A stretch of 64,000 bases of DNA, from positions 824,163-888,162 of the forward strand of contig JANINS010000004.1 of the NCBI GenBank assembly GCA_024508725.1, read 5' to 3'. Shown piece by piece: positions 33,649 through 44,459 of this stretch. Below the pieces are notes generated by a model that was given only the letters and a program-made list of their open reading frames with translations, had not been told where the DNA came from and ran no database searches. This DNA is from Chitinophagaceae bacterium (lineage in GTDB: Bacteria; Bacteroidota; Bacteroidia; Chitinophagales; Chitinophagaceae). The translations under genes and the position numbers were made by a program. The number at the start of each line of letters is the position of its first letter. The stretch's first letter is position 1.

Positions 33649-35304
33649 ATGTTACCTAAAGTAAATCCAACGAATACGCAAGCCTGGTTCCTTTTGAAGA
33701 AGCATTATGAAGATGAGATGAGCAGGAAACATATGAAAGACATGTTTGCTGCCGAGCCAGACAGGTTTGATCGATTTTCTATCAAATTCGGAGATATACT
33801 TTTTGATTACTCGAAGAACATCATCAATCAAAAAACATTGCAGCTTTTATTGCAGCTTGCAGATGATTGTGAGTTGAAAAAAGCCATCAATGATATGTTC
33901 ATTGGTTTAAAGATCAATGAAACCGAGAACAGGGCTGTACTGCATACGGCACTCAGAAATTTTTCAGACGACCCGATATTGGTGGATGGAAAAGACATCA
34001 TGCCTTTGGTACAAAAAGAATTAAAGCACATGAAAACATTCTGTGCTGACGTGCATGGTGGAAAATGGAAAGGTTATACCGGAAAGACCATCAAATACAT
34101 TGTAAACATTGGTATTGGAGGAAGTGATCTTGGTCCGCTGATGGTTACAGAAGCTTTGAAACCTTATTGGAAAGAAGGGATCGAAACGTTCTTTGTAAGC
34201 AATGTTGATGGAACGCATATCGCTGAAACTTTTAAGAAGATCAAAGCCGAAGAAACGCTCTTCCTGGTTGCTTCTAAAACATTTACAACGCAGGAAACCA
34301 TGACCAATGCTCATACCGCAAGGAATTGGTTTCTGGAACATGCAAAAGATGAGCAGCACATTGCGAAACACTTTGTGGCATTAAGCACCAATGAAAAAGA
34401 AGTGACAAAGTTTGGAATAGATAAAGCCAATATGTTCGAGTTCTGGGATTGGGTTGGTGGCAGATATTCTTTGTGGAGTGCTATTGGTCTTTCTATTGCA
34501 CTTACGATTGGGTATGACAATTTTGAGCAACTATTAAAAGGTGCAGAAGCAACTGACAAACATTTTCGCACTGAGAAGTTTGAAAATAATATCCCGGTGT
34601 TGATGGGTTTGATCGGTTTGTGGTACACTAACTTTTTCGGCACACAAACAGAAGCGATCCTTCCGTACGATCAATACCTCCATCGCTTTGCTGCATACTT
34701 CCAACAGGGAAATATGGAAAGCAATGGTAAGAGCATTGACAGGAATAGAAATCCTGTGAACTATGCAACCGGTCCTGTGATCTGGGGTGAACCAGGTACA
34801 AATGGACAACATGCCTTCTATCAGTTGATACACCAGGGAACTGTTTTGATTCCTTGTGATTTTATCGCTCCTGCAATTTCTCATAACCCTATTGGTGATC
34901 ATCACACCAAACTCCTTTCAAACTTCTTTGCACAAACAGAAGCACTGATGAATGGAAAAGGCGAAGCTGAAGCAAGAGAAGAATTTGTGAAAGAAGGGAA
35001 AGGTGAAGATGTGATCAAACGCTTTGTACAATTCAAAATATTCTCAGGTAACAGGCCTACCAACTCCTTTCTTATTAAGCAGATCACTCCTTTTACATTA
35101 GGAAGCCTGATCGCTTTGTACGAACATAAGATATTTGTTCAGGGTGTGATCTGGAATATCTTCAGCTTTGATCAATGCGGGGTTGAATTGGGTAAGCAAC
35201 TGGCGAATAAGATACTTCCGGAGTTAACCAATGATGACGCAATATCAAGCCATGATGCTTCTACGAATGGATTGATCAATGCTTATAAGGAATTGAGGAA
35301 GTGA
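33649..35304 (+). CDS. pgi: glucose-6-phosphate isomerase
   Basis: Pgi interconverts glucose-6-phosphate and fructose-6-phosphate in glycolysis and gluconeogenesis. The 551-aa product has the usual length. It shows [18 protein letters not shown], the phosphate-binding [13 protein letters not shown], the signature [15 protein letters not shown], and further on [31 protein letters not shown] and the second signature [16 protein letters not shown]. It follows the threonine aldolase gene with a 26-bp gap. Confidence 0.98.
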   Translation: MLPKVNPTNTQAWFLLKKHYEDEMSRKHMKDMFAAEPDRFDRFSIKFGDILFDYSKNIINQKTLQLLLQLADDCELKKAINDMFIGLKINETENRAVLHTALRNFSDDPILVDGKDIMPLVQKELKHMKTFCADVHGGKWKGYTGKTIKYIVNIGIGGSDLGPLMVTEALKPYWKEGIETFFVSNVDGTHIAETFKKIKAEETLFLVASKTFTTQETMTNAHTARNWFLEHAKDEQHIAKHFVALSTNEKEVTKFGIDKANMFEFWDWVGGRYSLWSAIGLSIALTIGYDNFEQLLKGAEATDKHFRTEKFENNIPVLMGLIGLWYTNFFGTQTEAILPYDQYLHRFAAYFQQGNMESNGKSIDRNRNPVNYATGPVIWGEPGTNGQHAFYQLIHQGTVLIPCDFIAPAISHNPIGDHHTKLLSNFFAQTEALMNGKGEAEAREEFVKEGKGEDVIKRFVQFKIFSGNRPTNSFLIKQITPFTLGSLIALYEHKIFVQGVIWNIFSFDQCGVELGKQLANKILPELTNDDAISSHDASTNGLINAYKELRK

Positions 35305-35340
35305 TACAGCGTTAACTTTATTATTAATTTGATATGGGAA

Positions 35341-36384
35341 TTATAGGGCAATAAGTTCTTTGTATTTCCAATAAGGTTCATAATATGAAGGAGCCAATGC
35401 TATTGCCTTATCATAGTCTGCCAGTGCTTTTTTCAGGTTCTCTTTTCCGCCAAGTTTGAAGTAGATATAACCTCTGTTATTATATGCATCCCACGAACCC
35501 GGTGCAATGTTGATGGCTTTATCAAGATAGTCCAAGGCTTCGTTATGCAATCCCTGGTTGATCTTAACGAAAGCAATATTGGTTAATGCTGATGGGCTAT
35601 CAGGAGATAACTTAAGAAGCCCATTCAGATATCGAAGTGCTTCTTCGTAATTATTCAACCTTGCATGAGTAACACCAATATATCCTAATGCCGAATTTGA
35701 TTGTGGTCTTATCACGAATGCTCTTTCGAAAAATGGCAACGCTTCTTTGAAACGGTCAAGTGTAAAAAGAATGTGTCCCATTTCATAGTTGTATGTGAAG
35801 TTTTTCGATGTATCAGTAACCTGAACCGCAGCGAAACGTTGCATCGCCTTTGCAGTATCTCTGGAATGGATCTCATGAATGATCACACTTGCCAATGCAT
35901 GAAAATTCTTTGGCTGGATCTTAATGATTCTTAGATTGTCTGCATAAGCATCATCATTCAATTTTTGTGTAAGCCTGATCGAAGCCCTGATCTCGTACAT
36001 CGAAGCTGCGAGTGAAGAAGTAGAATCTTTAGATAAGAATTCCTGCAGCGTTAATAGCGTTTCTTCTTTCTCGCCCTGTTTCCATTGGAGAAAAGCAGTA
36101 TAGTAATAATGCATATTAGATTCTGCACTGTATTCTTTGCCTTTCTTTAAAGCCTTTTTGGCTTTATCAAATTCTTTCAGTTCAGCCAAAGCCATCGCCT
36201 TTCTGAAATGCGGTGTCGGACATTTAGAACAATCATCTATAGCTTCCTCGAGGTCTTGCAAAGCTCCCTTGTAATCCTGGTTGCTCATTTTTTTATTGGC
36301 AGAAGCAACAAGGGATTTCCATTTTTCCTGGGCTGAAGCAGAAATGGTAAGAAAAATAACGAGGGTTAAAAGGATCGATCTCAT
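35341..36384 (-). CDS. exported tetratricopeptide-repeat protein
   Basis: The 347-aa protein has a signal peptide (MRSILLTLVIFLTISASAQ) and is built almost wholly of TPR units, with consensus residues visible at NYKGALQDLEEAI, KEFDKAKKALKKGK, FKEALPFFERAF, NYEEALRYLNGLL, HNEALDYLDKAI and ALADYDKAIALAP. TPR arrays form protein-binding scaffolds; this one should act in the periplasm or at the outer membrane. The partner is unknown. It is 9 bp downstream of serA on the same strand. Confidence 0.88.
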   Translation of the reverse strand: MRSILLTLVIFLTISASAQEKWKSLVASANKKMSNQDYKGALQDLEEAIDDCSKCPTPHFRKAMALAELKEFDKAKKALKKGKEYSAESNMHYYYTAFLQWKQGEKEETLLTLQEFLSKDSTSSLAASMYEIRASIRLTQKLNDDAYADNLRIIKIQPKNFHALASVIIHEIHSRDTAKAMQRFAAVQVTDTSKNFTYNYEMGHILFTLDRFKEALPFFERAFVIRPQSNSALGYIGVTHARLNNYEEALRYLNGLLKLSPDSPSALTNIAFVKINQGLHNEALDYLDKAINIAPGSWDAYNNRGYIYFKLGGKENLKKALADYDKAIALAPSYYEPYWKYKELIAL

Positions 36385-36393
36385 GTTCCTAAG

Positions 36394-37635
36394 TTAATAC
36401 AACATCCTCACTTTGATCGTCTCCTTTACATGACGCAATAGCTTTACCGCTTTATTGGAAAGTTTCTTATCAACATCCAATACTACATATCCAATTTCAT
36501 CATTCGTTTTAAGATATTGTCCAACGATATTGATACCATGTTTGGATAATTGCGTGTTGATGGCACTCAGCACACCCGGAACGTTATTGTGAATATGCAG
36601 AATACGATGTGCACCTTCTACCGGTGGCAAAGCCAAAGGAGGAACAGTATGAGAGCCTGTAGTGATCCCTTTTTCCAGGAAGTTGAACAGCTTGGCACTA
36701 ACATCTTCACCAATATTCTCCTGCGCTTCTTCTGTTGATCCACCAATATGTGGCGTGAGCAATACATTTTTCAATCCCTGTAAAGGTGTTTCAAATGCAT
36801 CACCATTTTTTTCAGGTTCGAATGGAAACACATCAACTGCAGCACCACCAATGGATCCATCTTCAATGGCAGACCGAAGGCATTTGAGATCGACCACTTC
36901 TCCTCTTGCATAGTTGATGAGAATCGCTCCTTTTTTGAAGTGCTTTATATTGGTTTTGTTGATGAGATTCTTTGTTTGAGCTGTTTCAGGAACATGCAGT
37001 GATACTATATCAGATTTACCAAGCACTTCCTTCAACGATTTTCCATCTACCGCATTACCCAAAGGAAGTTTTGTTTCCACATCATAATACATCACTTTCA
37101 TACCCAAAGCTTCGGCTAACACTGAAACCTGGGAGCCGATATTTCCATACCCGATCAACCCCAAAGTCTTTCCACGTAATTCATAACTGCCGGTAGCTTC
37201 TTTCAACCAGGTACCATCATGAGCGGCTTTGTTCTTATCGGGAATACGACGGATCAACATGATAGCAGCACCAATTACCAGTTCAGCAACACTCCTGGTA
37301 TTACTATATGGGGCATTGAACACCACAACACCGTGCTTAGTAGCTGCTTTCAGGTTCACCTGGTTCACACCAATGCAAAAACATCCGATTGCCTGTAGCT
37401 TTTTCCCCGCTTCCAGCACTTTGGCAGTGATCTGTGTTTTTGAACGAATCCCTAAAAGATGGACGTCTTTGATCTCTTTGATCAACTCTGTTTCGCTCAA
37501 AGCACCTTTTAAACGCTTGATATTCACATATCCATTGTGTTGAAACTGCTGTACAGCTTTGTCGCTGATATTTTCCAGAAACAGTATGTTGATCTTCTCT
37601 TTCGGGTAGCTTGTTGTAACGTCTTGCTTGCTCAT
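36394..37635 (-). CDS. serA: D-3-phosphoglycerate dehydrogenase
   Basis: SerA oxidises 3-phosphoglycerate to 3-phosphohydroxypyruvate, the first step of serine synthesis. The 413-aa protein has an NAD-binding 2-hydroxyacid dehydrogenase core: GLIGYGNIGSQVSVLAEALGMKV, LHVPETAQTKNLI, INYARGEVVDLKCL, and LTPHIGGSTEEAQENI with the catalytic His. A C-terminal ACT-like domain of about 70 residues follows (HNNVPGVLSAINTQLSKHGINIVGQYL), the serine-binding feedback site in the E. coli-type enzyme. The start is ATG 37635; a GTG two codons earlier opens the frame. Confidence 0.95.
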   Translation of the reverse strand: MSKQDVTTSYPKEKINILFLENISDKAVQQFQHNGYVNIKRLKGALSETELIKEIKDVHLLGIRSKTQITAKVLEAGKKLQAIGCFCIGVNQVNLKAATKHGVVVFNAPYSNTRSVAELVIGAAIMLIRRIPDKNKAAHDGTWLKEATGSYELRGKTLGLIGYGNIGSQVSVLAEALGMKVMYYDVETKLPLGNAVDGKSLKEVLGKSDIVSLHVPETAQTKNLINKTNIKHFKKGAILINYARGEVVDLKCLRSAIEDGSIGGAAVDVFPFEPEKNGDAFETPLQGLKNVLLTPHIGGSTEEAQENIGEDVSAKLFNFLEKGITTGSHTVPPLALPPVEGAHRILHIHNNVPGVLSAINTQLSKHGINIVGQYLKTNDEIGYVVLDVDKKLSNKAVKLLRHVKETIKVRMLY

Positions 37636-37734
37636 TATCACAAAAGTAATTGCTATTTAACTGCTTAGTTGTTCAAATTCCCCACAAATAATTGGCATTT
37701 CATTGGAAGTACCAACTGTGGAAATAATCTGTAG

Positions 37735-38952
37735 ATGAAACTAAAAGTGATGAAAGCAATTGTTCTGATATTCCTGTTCCTGAGTGTAGAAACCTCGTGC
37801 AAGAATAGTACAACAACACCTTTGAACGCAGAGCCGGTAAAACCTGAGGTTCCTGAAGTTTCTTTCAGGCAATTGACCGACGAAGAAAAGGAATTATATA
37901 CTGAAAGAGCGACTACACTTTACAGCAGCTTCCTGAACAACAAAGCCTTCAACGGCAGTATTCTTATCGCTAAGAATGGTCAGATCCTGGCTGAGAAGTA
38001 TAATGGTTTTGCAAATTTCGCTACCAAAGAAGCGATCAGTCAAAATACTACTTTTCACCTTGCTTCCGTATCAAAGACATTTACTGCTATGGCAATCCTG
38101 AGAATGATTGAACAGAAGCAATTCTCTCTCGATGATGATGTAAGAACTTTCTTCCCATCTTTTCCATATGCAGGCATAACAGTGAGATTACTCTTAAGCC
38201 ATAGAAGCGGACTATCGAATTACGCTTATGTAATGCCGAAAAGCAGCTACGGATTATATTCGAATGATGATGTGTTGAACTATTACATCAACAACAAACC
38301 TGCTTTGGCAAGACCGATTAATACCGGATTTCAATATTGCAATACCAATTATGTGATCCTTGCTAAGATCATTGAAAAGATATCAGGAGAATCGTATCCA
38401 ACTTATATGCAGACTAATATTTTCACTCCTTTAGGAATGAACAATACTTACGTTTGCGACAGGAATAATATCAAGACTGTTCCTTTATCTTATACTCCTG
38501 GAAACCGTGCTTACCAGATCGAAAGTTTTGATGCGATCTATGGCGATAAAAACATCTATAGCAATGTAAGAGACCTGTTAACCTGGGATAAGGTTTTATA
38601 TAGTGGCAGTTTTGTAAATCCACAAACCGCAGCTTTGGCATATCAACCTACCAGCAATGAAAAGCAAACAGTAAACAACTACGGATTAGGTTGGAGGTTG
38701 ATCAATAAAGATGATGTGAACGTAGTGTATCATACAGGTTGGTGGCATGGCAACTGTAACATTTTTACACGTATCGTTCAGGATACCACAACGGTGATCA
38801 TTCTTAGTAATCGTTATAACAGCAGTGTCTTCAAATCGAAAGCTACTGCCTACGCTTTTGCAAAAGATATTCTTGGCAGACCTCGTGGCGATATGAGTGA
38901 CGTGGCTGCAGGTGACCCGAATACTGAACTGGAAGGTAGCGGTAAGGAGTAG
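37735..38952 (+). CDS. serine hydrolase lipoprotein of the beta-lactamase/class C family
   Basis: The 405-aa protein has an N-terminal lipoprotein-type signal (Cys22 in VETSC). It carries the penicillin-binding fold: S-x-x-K as ASVSKTF with Ser111 and Lys114, a SNYAY segment for the second motif, and HTGWWHGN for the KTG-equivalent third motif. Such proteins act as D-alanyl-D-alanine peptidases, esterases or amidases; beta-lactamase activity cannot be assumed. It is alone on its transcript as far as can be seen. Confidence 0.88.
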   Translation: MKLKVMKAIVLIFLFLSVETSCKNSTTTPLNAEPVKPEVPEVSFRQLTDEEKELYTERATTLYSSFLNNKAFNGSILIAKNGQILAEKYNGFANFATKEAISQNTTFHLASVSKTFTAMAILRMIEQKQFSLDDDVRTFFPSFPYAGITVRLLLSHRSGLSNYAYVMPKSSYGLYSNDDVLNYYINNKPALARPINTGFQYCNTNYVILAKIIEKISGESYPTYMQTNIFTPLGMNNTYVCDRNNIKTVPLSYTPGNRAYQIESFDAIYGDKNIYSNVRDLLTWDKVLYSGSFVNPQTAALAYQPTSNEKQTVNNYGLGWRLINKDDVNVVYHTGWWHGNCNIFTRIVQDTTTVIILSNRYNSSVFKSKATAYAFAKDILGRPRGDMSDVAAGDPNTELEGSGKE

Positions 38953-38965
38953 GCTCATTCTTCTC

Positions 38966-38973
38966 TACCTTTG
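38966..38973 (+). promoter_or_regulatory. -7 promoter box TACCTTTG, 5 nt from nnrDE start
   Basis: It matches TAnnTTTG and ends 5 nt before the ATG at 38979, suggesting a leaderless transcript. Confidence 0.45.
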
Positions 38974-38978
38974 AGTTG

Positions 38979-40469
38979 ATGAAACTGCTGAACGCTGAAC
39001 ACATCAGAAAATGGGACGAATACACCATTCAACATGAGCCGATCTCGTCTGTAGAATTGATGGAACGTGCTGCACTGAAATGTACAGGGTGGCTTATCAG
39101 CAAGCAGTACTACGATCACATAAAGATATTCTGCGGCAAAGGGAATAATGGTGGTGATGGTTTAGCCATCGCAAGGCAACTCATCGATCAAAATATTTAT
39201 CCGACAGTTTATATTCTTGAGTTTGGTCATAAAGGAACTGATGATTTCCAGGTCAATCTTCAACGATTGCATAAACTCACAAAGGATATTCATTTCATAC
39301 AATCTGAAGAGGCATTTCCTTTATTGAATAGTAATAATGTTATTGTTGACTGTTTATTTGGCTCAGGATTGAACAGACCTTTAGATGGTATAACTAAACA
39401 CCTGGTAGATCATATCAATTCAGCCGGAGCCACGATCATCAGTATTGATGTACCCAGTGGAATGTTTCCAGATAAATCATCCAGAGGGAATACGATCATA
39501 CGAGCAACATCTACCCTAACATTCCAAACACTCAAGCTTTGCCTGCTTTCATCTGATAACAGCGAGTTTTTTGGTGATGTAGAAGTACTGGATATTGGTT
39601 TGCATACTGATTTTTTGAAATCGGTTGAATCAGATATTCATCTAACGAACCTGGAAGATGCTTCAACTATTTATCAGCCCAGATCTGCTTTTTCGCACAA
39701 AGGCAACTTTGGTAATGCTTTGATCGTTGGTGGTGCTTCGGGAAAATCAGGAGCGGCGATCATTGCTACAGAATCTTGTCTAAGAACTGGTGCCGGATTA
39801 ACTTCTGTGTACATGTTATCAGAAGAATATACATCGATCAATACACGACTTCCGGAAGCTATGACCTTAACAGGTGCTGAGATGGTGAAGCAAAATCTCA
39901 CTCGTTTTTCAGCAATTGGCGTGGGTCCGGGTTTAGGCACAGATGATATGGCACAACACATCATTTCACTTCTCTTGGAAAACTATAAAGGATCATTGGT
40001 GTTAGATGCTGATGCACTCAACATAATATCAGCTAATCTACAGTTGCTGGAACAGCTTCCTCCTAATTGTATTCTCACACCTCATCCCAAAGAATTCGAC
40101 CGGTTATTCGGAGATCAAGAAGATGAATTTAAAAGATGGCAGACAGCTTTGGACAGATCAGCAACGCTTAACTGCATTATCGTTTTAAAAGGTCATTACA
40201 CATTGGTTGCTGCAAAGGGAAAGGGTTATTTCAACACAACCGGAAATGCAGGTTTGGCAAAAGGCGGATCGGGAGATACATTAACCGGTATCATTACTAC
40301 ACTGTTGGCTCAACAATACAATCCGGAAGATGCTGCCAGGTTGGGGGTGTATTTGCATGGTTTGGCAGCCGATCTTGCAATAGCCGATCAGTCATATGAA
40401 ACTCTTTTAGCATCTGATGTTTCAGCGAATCTTGGCAAAGCCTTCAAAATGCTACTGAATGTTAGCTAA
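38979..40469 (+). CDS. nnr: bifunctional NAD(P)H-hydrate epimerase / ADP-dependent dehydratase
   Basis: This enzyme repairs hydrated NAD(P)H: the N-terminal domain epimerises R- and S-forms and the C-terminal domain dehydrates the S-form using ADP. The 496-aa protein has both parts. YjeF_N covers about 1-215 (MERAALKC, CGKGNNGGDGLAIARQL, DCLFGSGLNRPL). The ribokinase-like carbohydrate-kinase domain covers about 230-496 (GGASGKSGAAIIA, GVGPGLGTD, LDADALNI, LTPHPKEFDRLFG, and NAGLAKGGSGDTLTGII with the catalytic Asp). Start is ATG 38979; the codon before is TTG. Confidence 0.96.
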   Translation: MKLLNAEHIRKWDEYTIQHEPISSVELMERAALKCTGWLISKQYYDHIKIFCGKGNNGGDGLAIARQLIDQNIYPTVYILEFGHKGTDDFQVNLQRLHKLTKDIHFIQSEEAFPLLNSNNVIVDCLFGSGLNRPLDGITKHLVDHINSAGATIISIDVPSGMFPDKSSRGNTIIRATSTLTFQTLKLCLLSSDNSEFFGDVEVLDIGLHTDFLKSVESDIHLTNLEDASTIYQPRSAFSHKGNFGNALIVGGASGKSGAAIIATESCLRTGAGLTSVYMLSEEYTSINTRLPEAMTLTGAEMVKQNLTRFSAIGVGPGLGTDDMAQHIISLLLENYKGSLVLDADALNIISANLQLLEQLPPNCILTPHPKEFDRLFGDQEDEFKRWQTALDRSATLNCIIVLKGHYTLVAAKGKGYFNTTGNAGLAKGGSGDTLTGIITTLLAQQYNPEDAARLGVYLHGLAADLAIADQSYETLLASDVSANLGKAFKMLLNVS

Positions 40470-40507
40470 TAACTACGCAATCGTGTGCATTTTTAGGCAT
40501 TCTCCCC

Positions 40508-40515
40508 TATTTTTG
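40508..40515 (+). promoter_or_regulatory. -7 promoter box TATTTTTG of hppA
   Basis: It matches TAnnTTTG and lies 31 nt before the hppA ATG. Confidence 0.45.
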
Positions 40516-40546
40516 CCGACCTTATAAAAATCTGACAAAACCGCTT

Positions 40547-42748
40547 ATGGACGAGAAGCTACTGTTTTATGCCGTGCCTGCTATGGGTTTGCTTGGCTTA
40601 ATCTACACATTTATCAAGTTTGCATGGGTTTCTAAGCAAGATGCCGGAACCGACAGGATGAAAGAGATCAGCAATTACATTGCAGAAGGTGCAATGGCGT
40701 TTCTGAGAGCTGAGTGGAAGATACTCACCTACTTTGTAATCATCGTTGGAATTCTATTAGGTTATATGGGTTCTCGCAGTGAAGAATCTCATTGGTCGAT
40801 TGCTGTTGCATTTGTGATCGGTGCTTTCTTCAGTGCTTTTGCCGGATACATAGGTATGAGAGCTGCAACTAAAGCCAACGTTCGTACTGCTCATGCAGCG
40901 AGAACTTCTCTTTCAAAGGCATTGAATGTGTCTTTCACCGGTGGAGCCGTAATGGGAATGGGTGTTGCTGGATTAGCAGTTCTAGGTTTAGGTGGATTGT
41001 TCATCGTTTTAATAAAAGTATTTGCTCCTGAAGCTTTGTCAACTTCTGCTGATGTTACAAAAGCGATTGAAGTATTGACCGGATTTTCTCTCGGAGCTGA
41101 GAGTATTGCCTTATTTGCTCGTGTTGGTGGTGGTATCTATACAAAAGCTGCTGATGTTGGAGCTGACCTGGTAGGTAAAGTGGAAGCCGGAATTCCGGAA
41201 GATGATCCAAGAAACCCTGCAACTATCGCTGATAACGTTGGAGACAACGTTGGTGATGTTGCCGGAATGGGTGCTGATCTTTTCGGATCTTATGTTGCTA
41301 CTGTACTTGCAACAATTGTTTTAGGACATGAAGTTACCGGTAACGGTGGTGCTCTGTCTGATGGTTATAATGGATTCTCTCCTATTCTTCTTCCAATGTT
41401 GATCGCTGGTGTGGGAATCATTTTCTCTATCATAGGAACATGGTTCGTGAAGATCAGTGATTCTGCTGGTATCAACACAGCTGTGGTACAAAGAGCATTG
41501 AACATGGGTAACTGGGGTAGCATCATCTTAACTGCTATTGCCAGCTATTTCCTGGTTGATTTTATCCTTCCTGATGTTACAATGAACCTGAGAGGTTACG
41601 ATTTCGATAAAATGGATGTTTTCGGAGCTATCGTAGTAGGATTAGTGGTTGGTACTTTAATGAGTATCATCACTGAATATTACACTGCAATGGGTAAACG
41701 TCCTGTATTGTCGATCGTTCGTCAATCAGGAACTGGTCACGCTACAAACGTTATTGGTGGCCTGGCTGTTGGTATGGAATCAACTTTCCTTCCTATTCTT
41801 GTTTTGGCTGGTGGTATCTATGGTTCGTATGAATTTGCCGGATTGTATGGTGTGGCTATCGCTGCAGCAGGTATGATGGCAACAACCGCAATGCAATTGG
41901 CTATCGATGCTTTCGGTCCTATTGCTGATAACGCTGGTGGTATCGCTGAAATGAGTGAATTGCCTAAAGAAGTTCGTGAGAAAACTGATACGTTGGATGC
42001 TGTTGGTAACACAACTGCTGCAACTGGTAAAGGTTTCGCTATCGCTTCTGCTGCATTAACTGCATTGGCTCTTTTCGCTGCATTTGTTGGTGTGGCAGGT
42101 ATTGAAGGAATTGATATTTATAAAGCTGATGTACTTGCTGCATTGTTTGTTGGTGGTATGATCCCTTTCATTTTCTCATCACTGGCCATCAGAGCTGTAG
42201 GTGAAGCTGCAATGGCAATGGTGGAAGAAGTTCGTCGCCAGTTCAGAAGTATTCCCGACATCATGGAAGGAAAAGGAAAACCTGAATACGATAAATGTGT
42301 TGCGATCTCTACAGAAGCTTCTATCAAAAAGATGATGTTGCCTGGTGCTATTGCGATCGTATCGCCATTGATCATTGGTTTTATCCTTGGTCCTGAAGCT
42401 TTGGGTGGATTCCTTGCAGGAGCTACCGTAAGTGGTGTTTTGATGGGTATGTTCCAGAACAATGCAGGTGGTGCATGGGATAATGCGAAGAAGAGCTTTG
42501 AAAAAGGTGTTGAGATCAATGGTGAGACCTATTACAAAAAATCAGAACCACATAAAGCATCTGTAACAGGTGATACTGTGGGTGATCCTTTTAAAGATAC
42601 TTCTGGTCCTTCAATGAACATTTTGATCAAACTGATGAGTATTGTTTCATTGGTAATTGCACCTACTTTGGCTCAGATGCATAATACCAAAACAGCGAAA
42701 GTTGATACAACTAAAAAGATTGAAGTTGTAACTACTGTGAAGAAATAA
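40547..42748 (+). CDS. hppA: membrane-bound ion-pumping pyrophosphatase
   Basis: HppA couples hydrolysis of pyrophosphate to H+ or Na+ export. The 733-aa protein has about 16 membrane helices, the pyrophosphate-binding [11 protein letters not shown] near residue 203, and the long conserved [23 protein letters not shown] stretch. [13 protein letters not shown] is near residue 483. The Ala after GNTT is the residue found in K+-dependent enzymes; K+-independent ones have Lys there. Whether it pumps H+ or Na+ is not settled by what I can see. A terminator follows. Confidence 0.97.
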   Translation: MDEKLLFYAVPAMGLLGLIYTFIKFAWVSKQDAGTDRMKEISNYIAEGAMAFLRAEWKILTYFVIIVGILLGYMGSRSEESHWSIAVAFVIGAFFSAFAGYIGMRAATKANVRTAHAARTSLSKALNVSFTGGAVMGMGVAGLAVLGLGGLFIVLIKVFAPEALSTSADVTKAIEVLTGFSLGAESIALFARVGGGIYTKAADVGADLVGKVEAGIPEDDPRNPATIADNVGDNVGDVAGMGADLFGSYVATVLATIVLGHEVTGNGGALSDGYNGFSPILLPMLIAGVGIIFSIIGTWFVKISDSAGINTAVVQRALNMGNWGSIILTAIASYFLVDFILPDVTMNLRGYDFDKMDVFGAIVVGLVVGTLMSIITEYYTAMGKRPVLSIVRQSGTGHATNVIGGLAVGMESTFLPILVLAGGIYGSYEFAGLYGVAIAAAGMMATTAMQLAIDAFGPIADNAGGIAEMSELPKEVREKTDTLDAVGNTTAATGKGFAIASAALTALALFAAFVGVAGIEGIDIYKADVLAALFVGGMIPFIFSSLAIRAVGEAAMAMVEEVRRQFRSIPDIMEGKGKPEYDKCVAISTEASIKKMMLPGAIAIVSPLIIGFILGPEALGGFLAGATVSGVLMGMFQNNAGGAWDNAKKSFEKGVEINGETYYKKSEPHKASVTGDTVGDPFKDTSGPSMNILIKLMSIVSLVIAPTLAQMHNTKTAKVDTTKKIEVVTTVKK

Positions 42749-42768
42749 TTCGGAAAATTATACATGAG

Positions 42769-42796
42769 AAAAATCCCGCCAATGGCGGGATTTTTT
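42769..42796. terminator. bidirectional terminator after hppA
   Basis: AAAAATCCCGCC and GGCGGGATTTTT pair around AAT. It also terminates the radical SAM operon from the other strand. Confidence 0.85.
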
Positions 42797-43040
42797 AATT
42801 AAATGACCATATTGCCGTGCACACAGAAAGCCCAATTAAAAGCCCAAGTGCTCCTGCAAGTAAAATTCCCTGTCCATAAGACCTGGTTTCCGTTCCGATC
42901 AGCAACAGCAGACCACCAATAATTTCTATCAAACAAGCTCCAATCATTATTAAAAAACTTGCCGGGAAAGCAAAACTTGTCAACAATAAAATAGTATTGA
43001 TAGTGCAAGCAATGATCAATGATTTTTTGAAAGATGTCAT
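42795..43040 (-). CDS. small membrane protein ending the radical SAM operon
   Basis: The 81-aa protein has two or three membrane helices (about residues 8-26, 28-47 and 57-78) and no recognised domain. Its ATG overlaps the radical SAM stop codon by 4 nt (ATGA), so translation is probably coupled. As the last gene of the lipoprotein / Lgt-like / radical SAM operon it may be a membrane subunit of the same pathway. That role is inferred from position only. Confidence 0.7.
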   Translation of the reverse strand: MTSFKKSLIIACTINTILLLTSFAFPASFLIMIGACLIEIIGGLLLLIGTETRSYGQGILLAGALGLLIGLSVCTAIWSFN

Positions 43041-44455
43041 GACTGCTCGGTTTCTAATTTTGATGTAACAGGCAATAATTTCTCTTTCATATACGCTTCT
43101 TTGTCGTCCCTATAAAACATATTCATCGTTTCAAACGGGATGATACGACCATCTTTATGCACTATATGTACACAGCTTTTTTTGATGGCTCTTACATCAA
43201 AATCCCAGGCATCAATAAACCGCATAATGATGATGCGAAATAGATTATTGTAAGATAATCCCGGTGCATAGATCTCGGGTAAACAGCAAAGCAGTTGTTT
43301 AAAGTTTTCCTCTACTTTGTCTACAGAAATTCCTGTGCTGAATATCTTCAACATTTGTTCGTGTAACGCTGTGTCTTGCTCATACACGATCGTATTCCTG
43401 CTGTTATTCAATAAATGAGCAGGATCTACATATCGGGTCATGGGAAAAACATTTCCATTCAATTTTAATGCATACCCCATTACAAGTGCATCAGGATTGC
43501 AGGGAACCGGGATAAGATCATTTTCATTGAAAATATTCGTTTGCTGTAAGATTTTCTTACGAACATCTGTCATAGTGATCCTGTCTGTACCAGGATTGAA
43601 ATTGATATTTCTCCCTGCTACCTGAACAGGTTGAAAGGTTACACCTCTTACACAAGGCTGTTTTAAAGCGAAGTCAATGATCTCTCCTATTTCATCATCG
43701 TTCATTCCCATTTGAAGTGTAACAACAAGTGTTGTGGAAAGATTGTATTTGTTCAGATGTTCTAAAGCTTTTTTTCGCACATCGGTTAGATCTGCACCTC
43801 TAAGTGCCGCCAATACGCTGGGTTTAAAAGAGTCGAACTGGAGATATACCTCAAAGTCAGGCATATATGCTGCGAGCCGTTGCACAAATGTTTCATCTTT
43901 TGCCATCCTGATTCCATTTGTATTTACCATCAGGTGCTTGATCGGTTTCCTTTTAGCAATGTCAAGTATCTCGAAAAAATCAGGATGCACTGTTGGCTCA
44001 CCTCCGCTGATCTGTACAACATCAGGTTCTTTTTCATTTCTTACAATAATGTCGAGCATTTTCTCAACCTCTTCTATCGTTCTATGCCTGCCATAACCAG
44101 GAGAACTCATTGCATAACAGGTTGGACAACTAAGATTGCACCTGTCAGTGATCTCTAAAACAGTTAAACAGCTGTGTTGTTCATGATCTGTACACAAACC
44201 GCAATCATACGGACAGCCATAATGAACTTTAGTGTTGAATTTGTAAGGCATTTCAGATGCCTTATTGTAGTTACGGATATTTTTATAATACTCAACATCA
44301 TTTGCGATCAACACTTTAAAAGATCCATGTTCATCGCACTTCTTCAACATAAATACATTGTCATCTTCAAATACGATCTTGGCATCAATTCTTTTGAGGC
44401 ATTCAGGACATAGGCTTACTGTAAAGTCGTAATAAGTATATGGACGAACAGGCAT
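43037..44455 (-). CDS. radical SAM enzyme, Tes/MJ0619-like, multi-cluster
   Basis: The 472-aa protein has the radical SAM motif C-x3-C-x2-C at Cys106, 110 and 113 (DRCNLSCPTC). An extra cluster set lies just before it in GCPYDCGLC...HEQHSC (Cys81, 85, 88, 96), and an N-terminal CPEC plus Cys40 may bind a further iron centre. GGEPTVHPDF is the SAM-binding GGE motif. This layout matches the MJ0619/tetraether-synthase group, whose members couple lipid tails or methylate pterins. The Bacteroidota substrate is unknown. Upstream is the Lgt-like gene (4-nt gap); downstream a 4-nt overlap with the small membrane gene. Confidence 0.85.
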   Translation of the reverse strand: MPVRPYTYYDFTVSLCPECLKRIDAKIVFEDDNVFMLKKCDEHGSFKVLIANDVEYYKNIRNYNKASEMPYKFNTKVHYGCPYDCGLCTDHEQHSCLTVLEITDRCNLSCPTCYAMSSPGYGRHRTIEEVEKMLDIIVRNEKEPDVVQISGGEPTVHPDFFEILDIAKRKPIKHLMVNTNGIRMAKDETFVQRLAAYMPDFEVYLQFDSFKPSVLAALRGADLTDVRKKALEHLNKYNLSTTLVVTLQMGMNDDEIGEIIDFALKQPCVRGVTFQPVQVAGRNINFNPGTDRITMTDVRKKILQQTNIFNENDLIPVPCNPDALVMGYALKLNGNVFPMTRYVDPAHLLNNSRNTIVYEQDTALHEQMLKIFSTGISVDKVEENFKQLLCCLPEIYAPGLSYNNLFRIIIMRFIDAWDFDVRAIKKSCVHIVHKDGRIIPFETMNMFYRDDKEAYMKEKLLPVTSKLETEQS

Positions 44456-44459
44456 AGAA

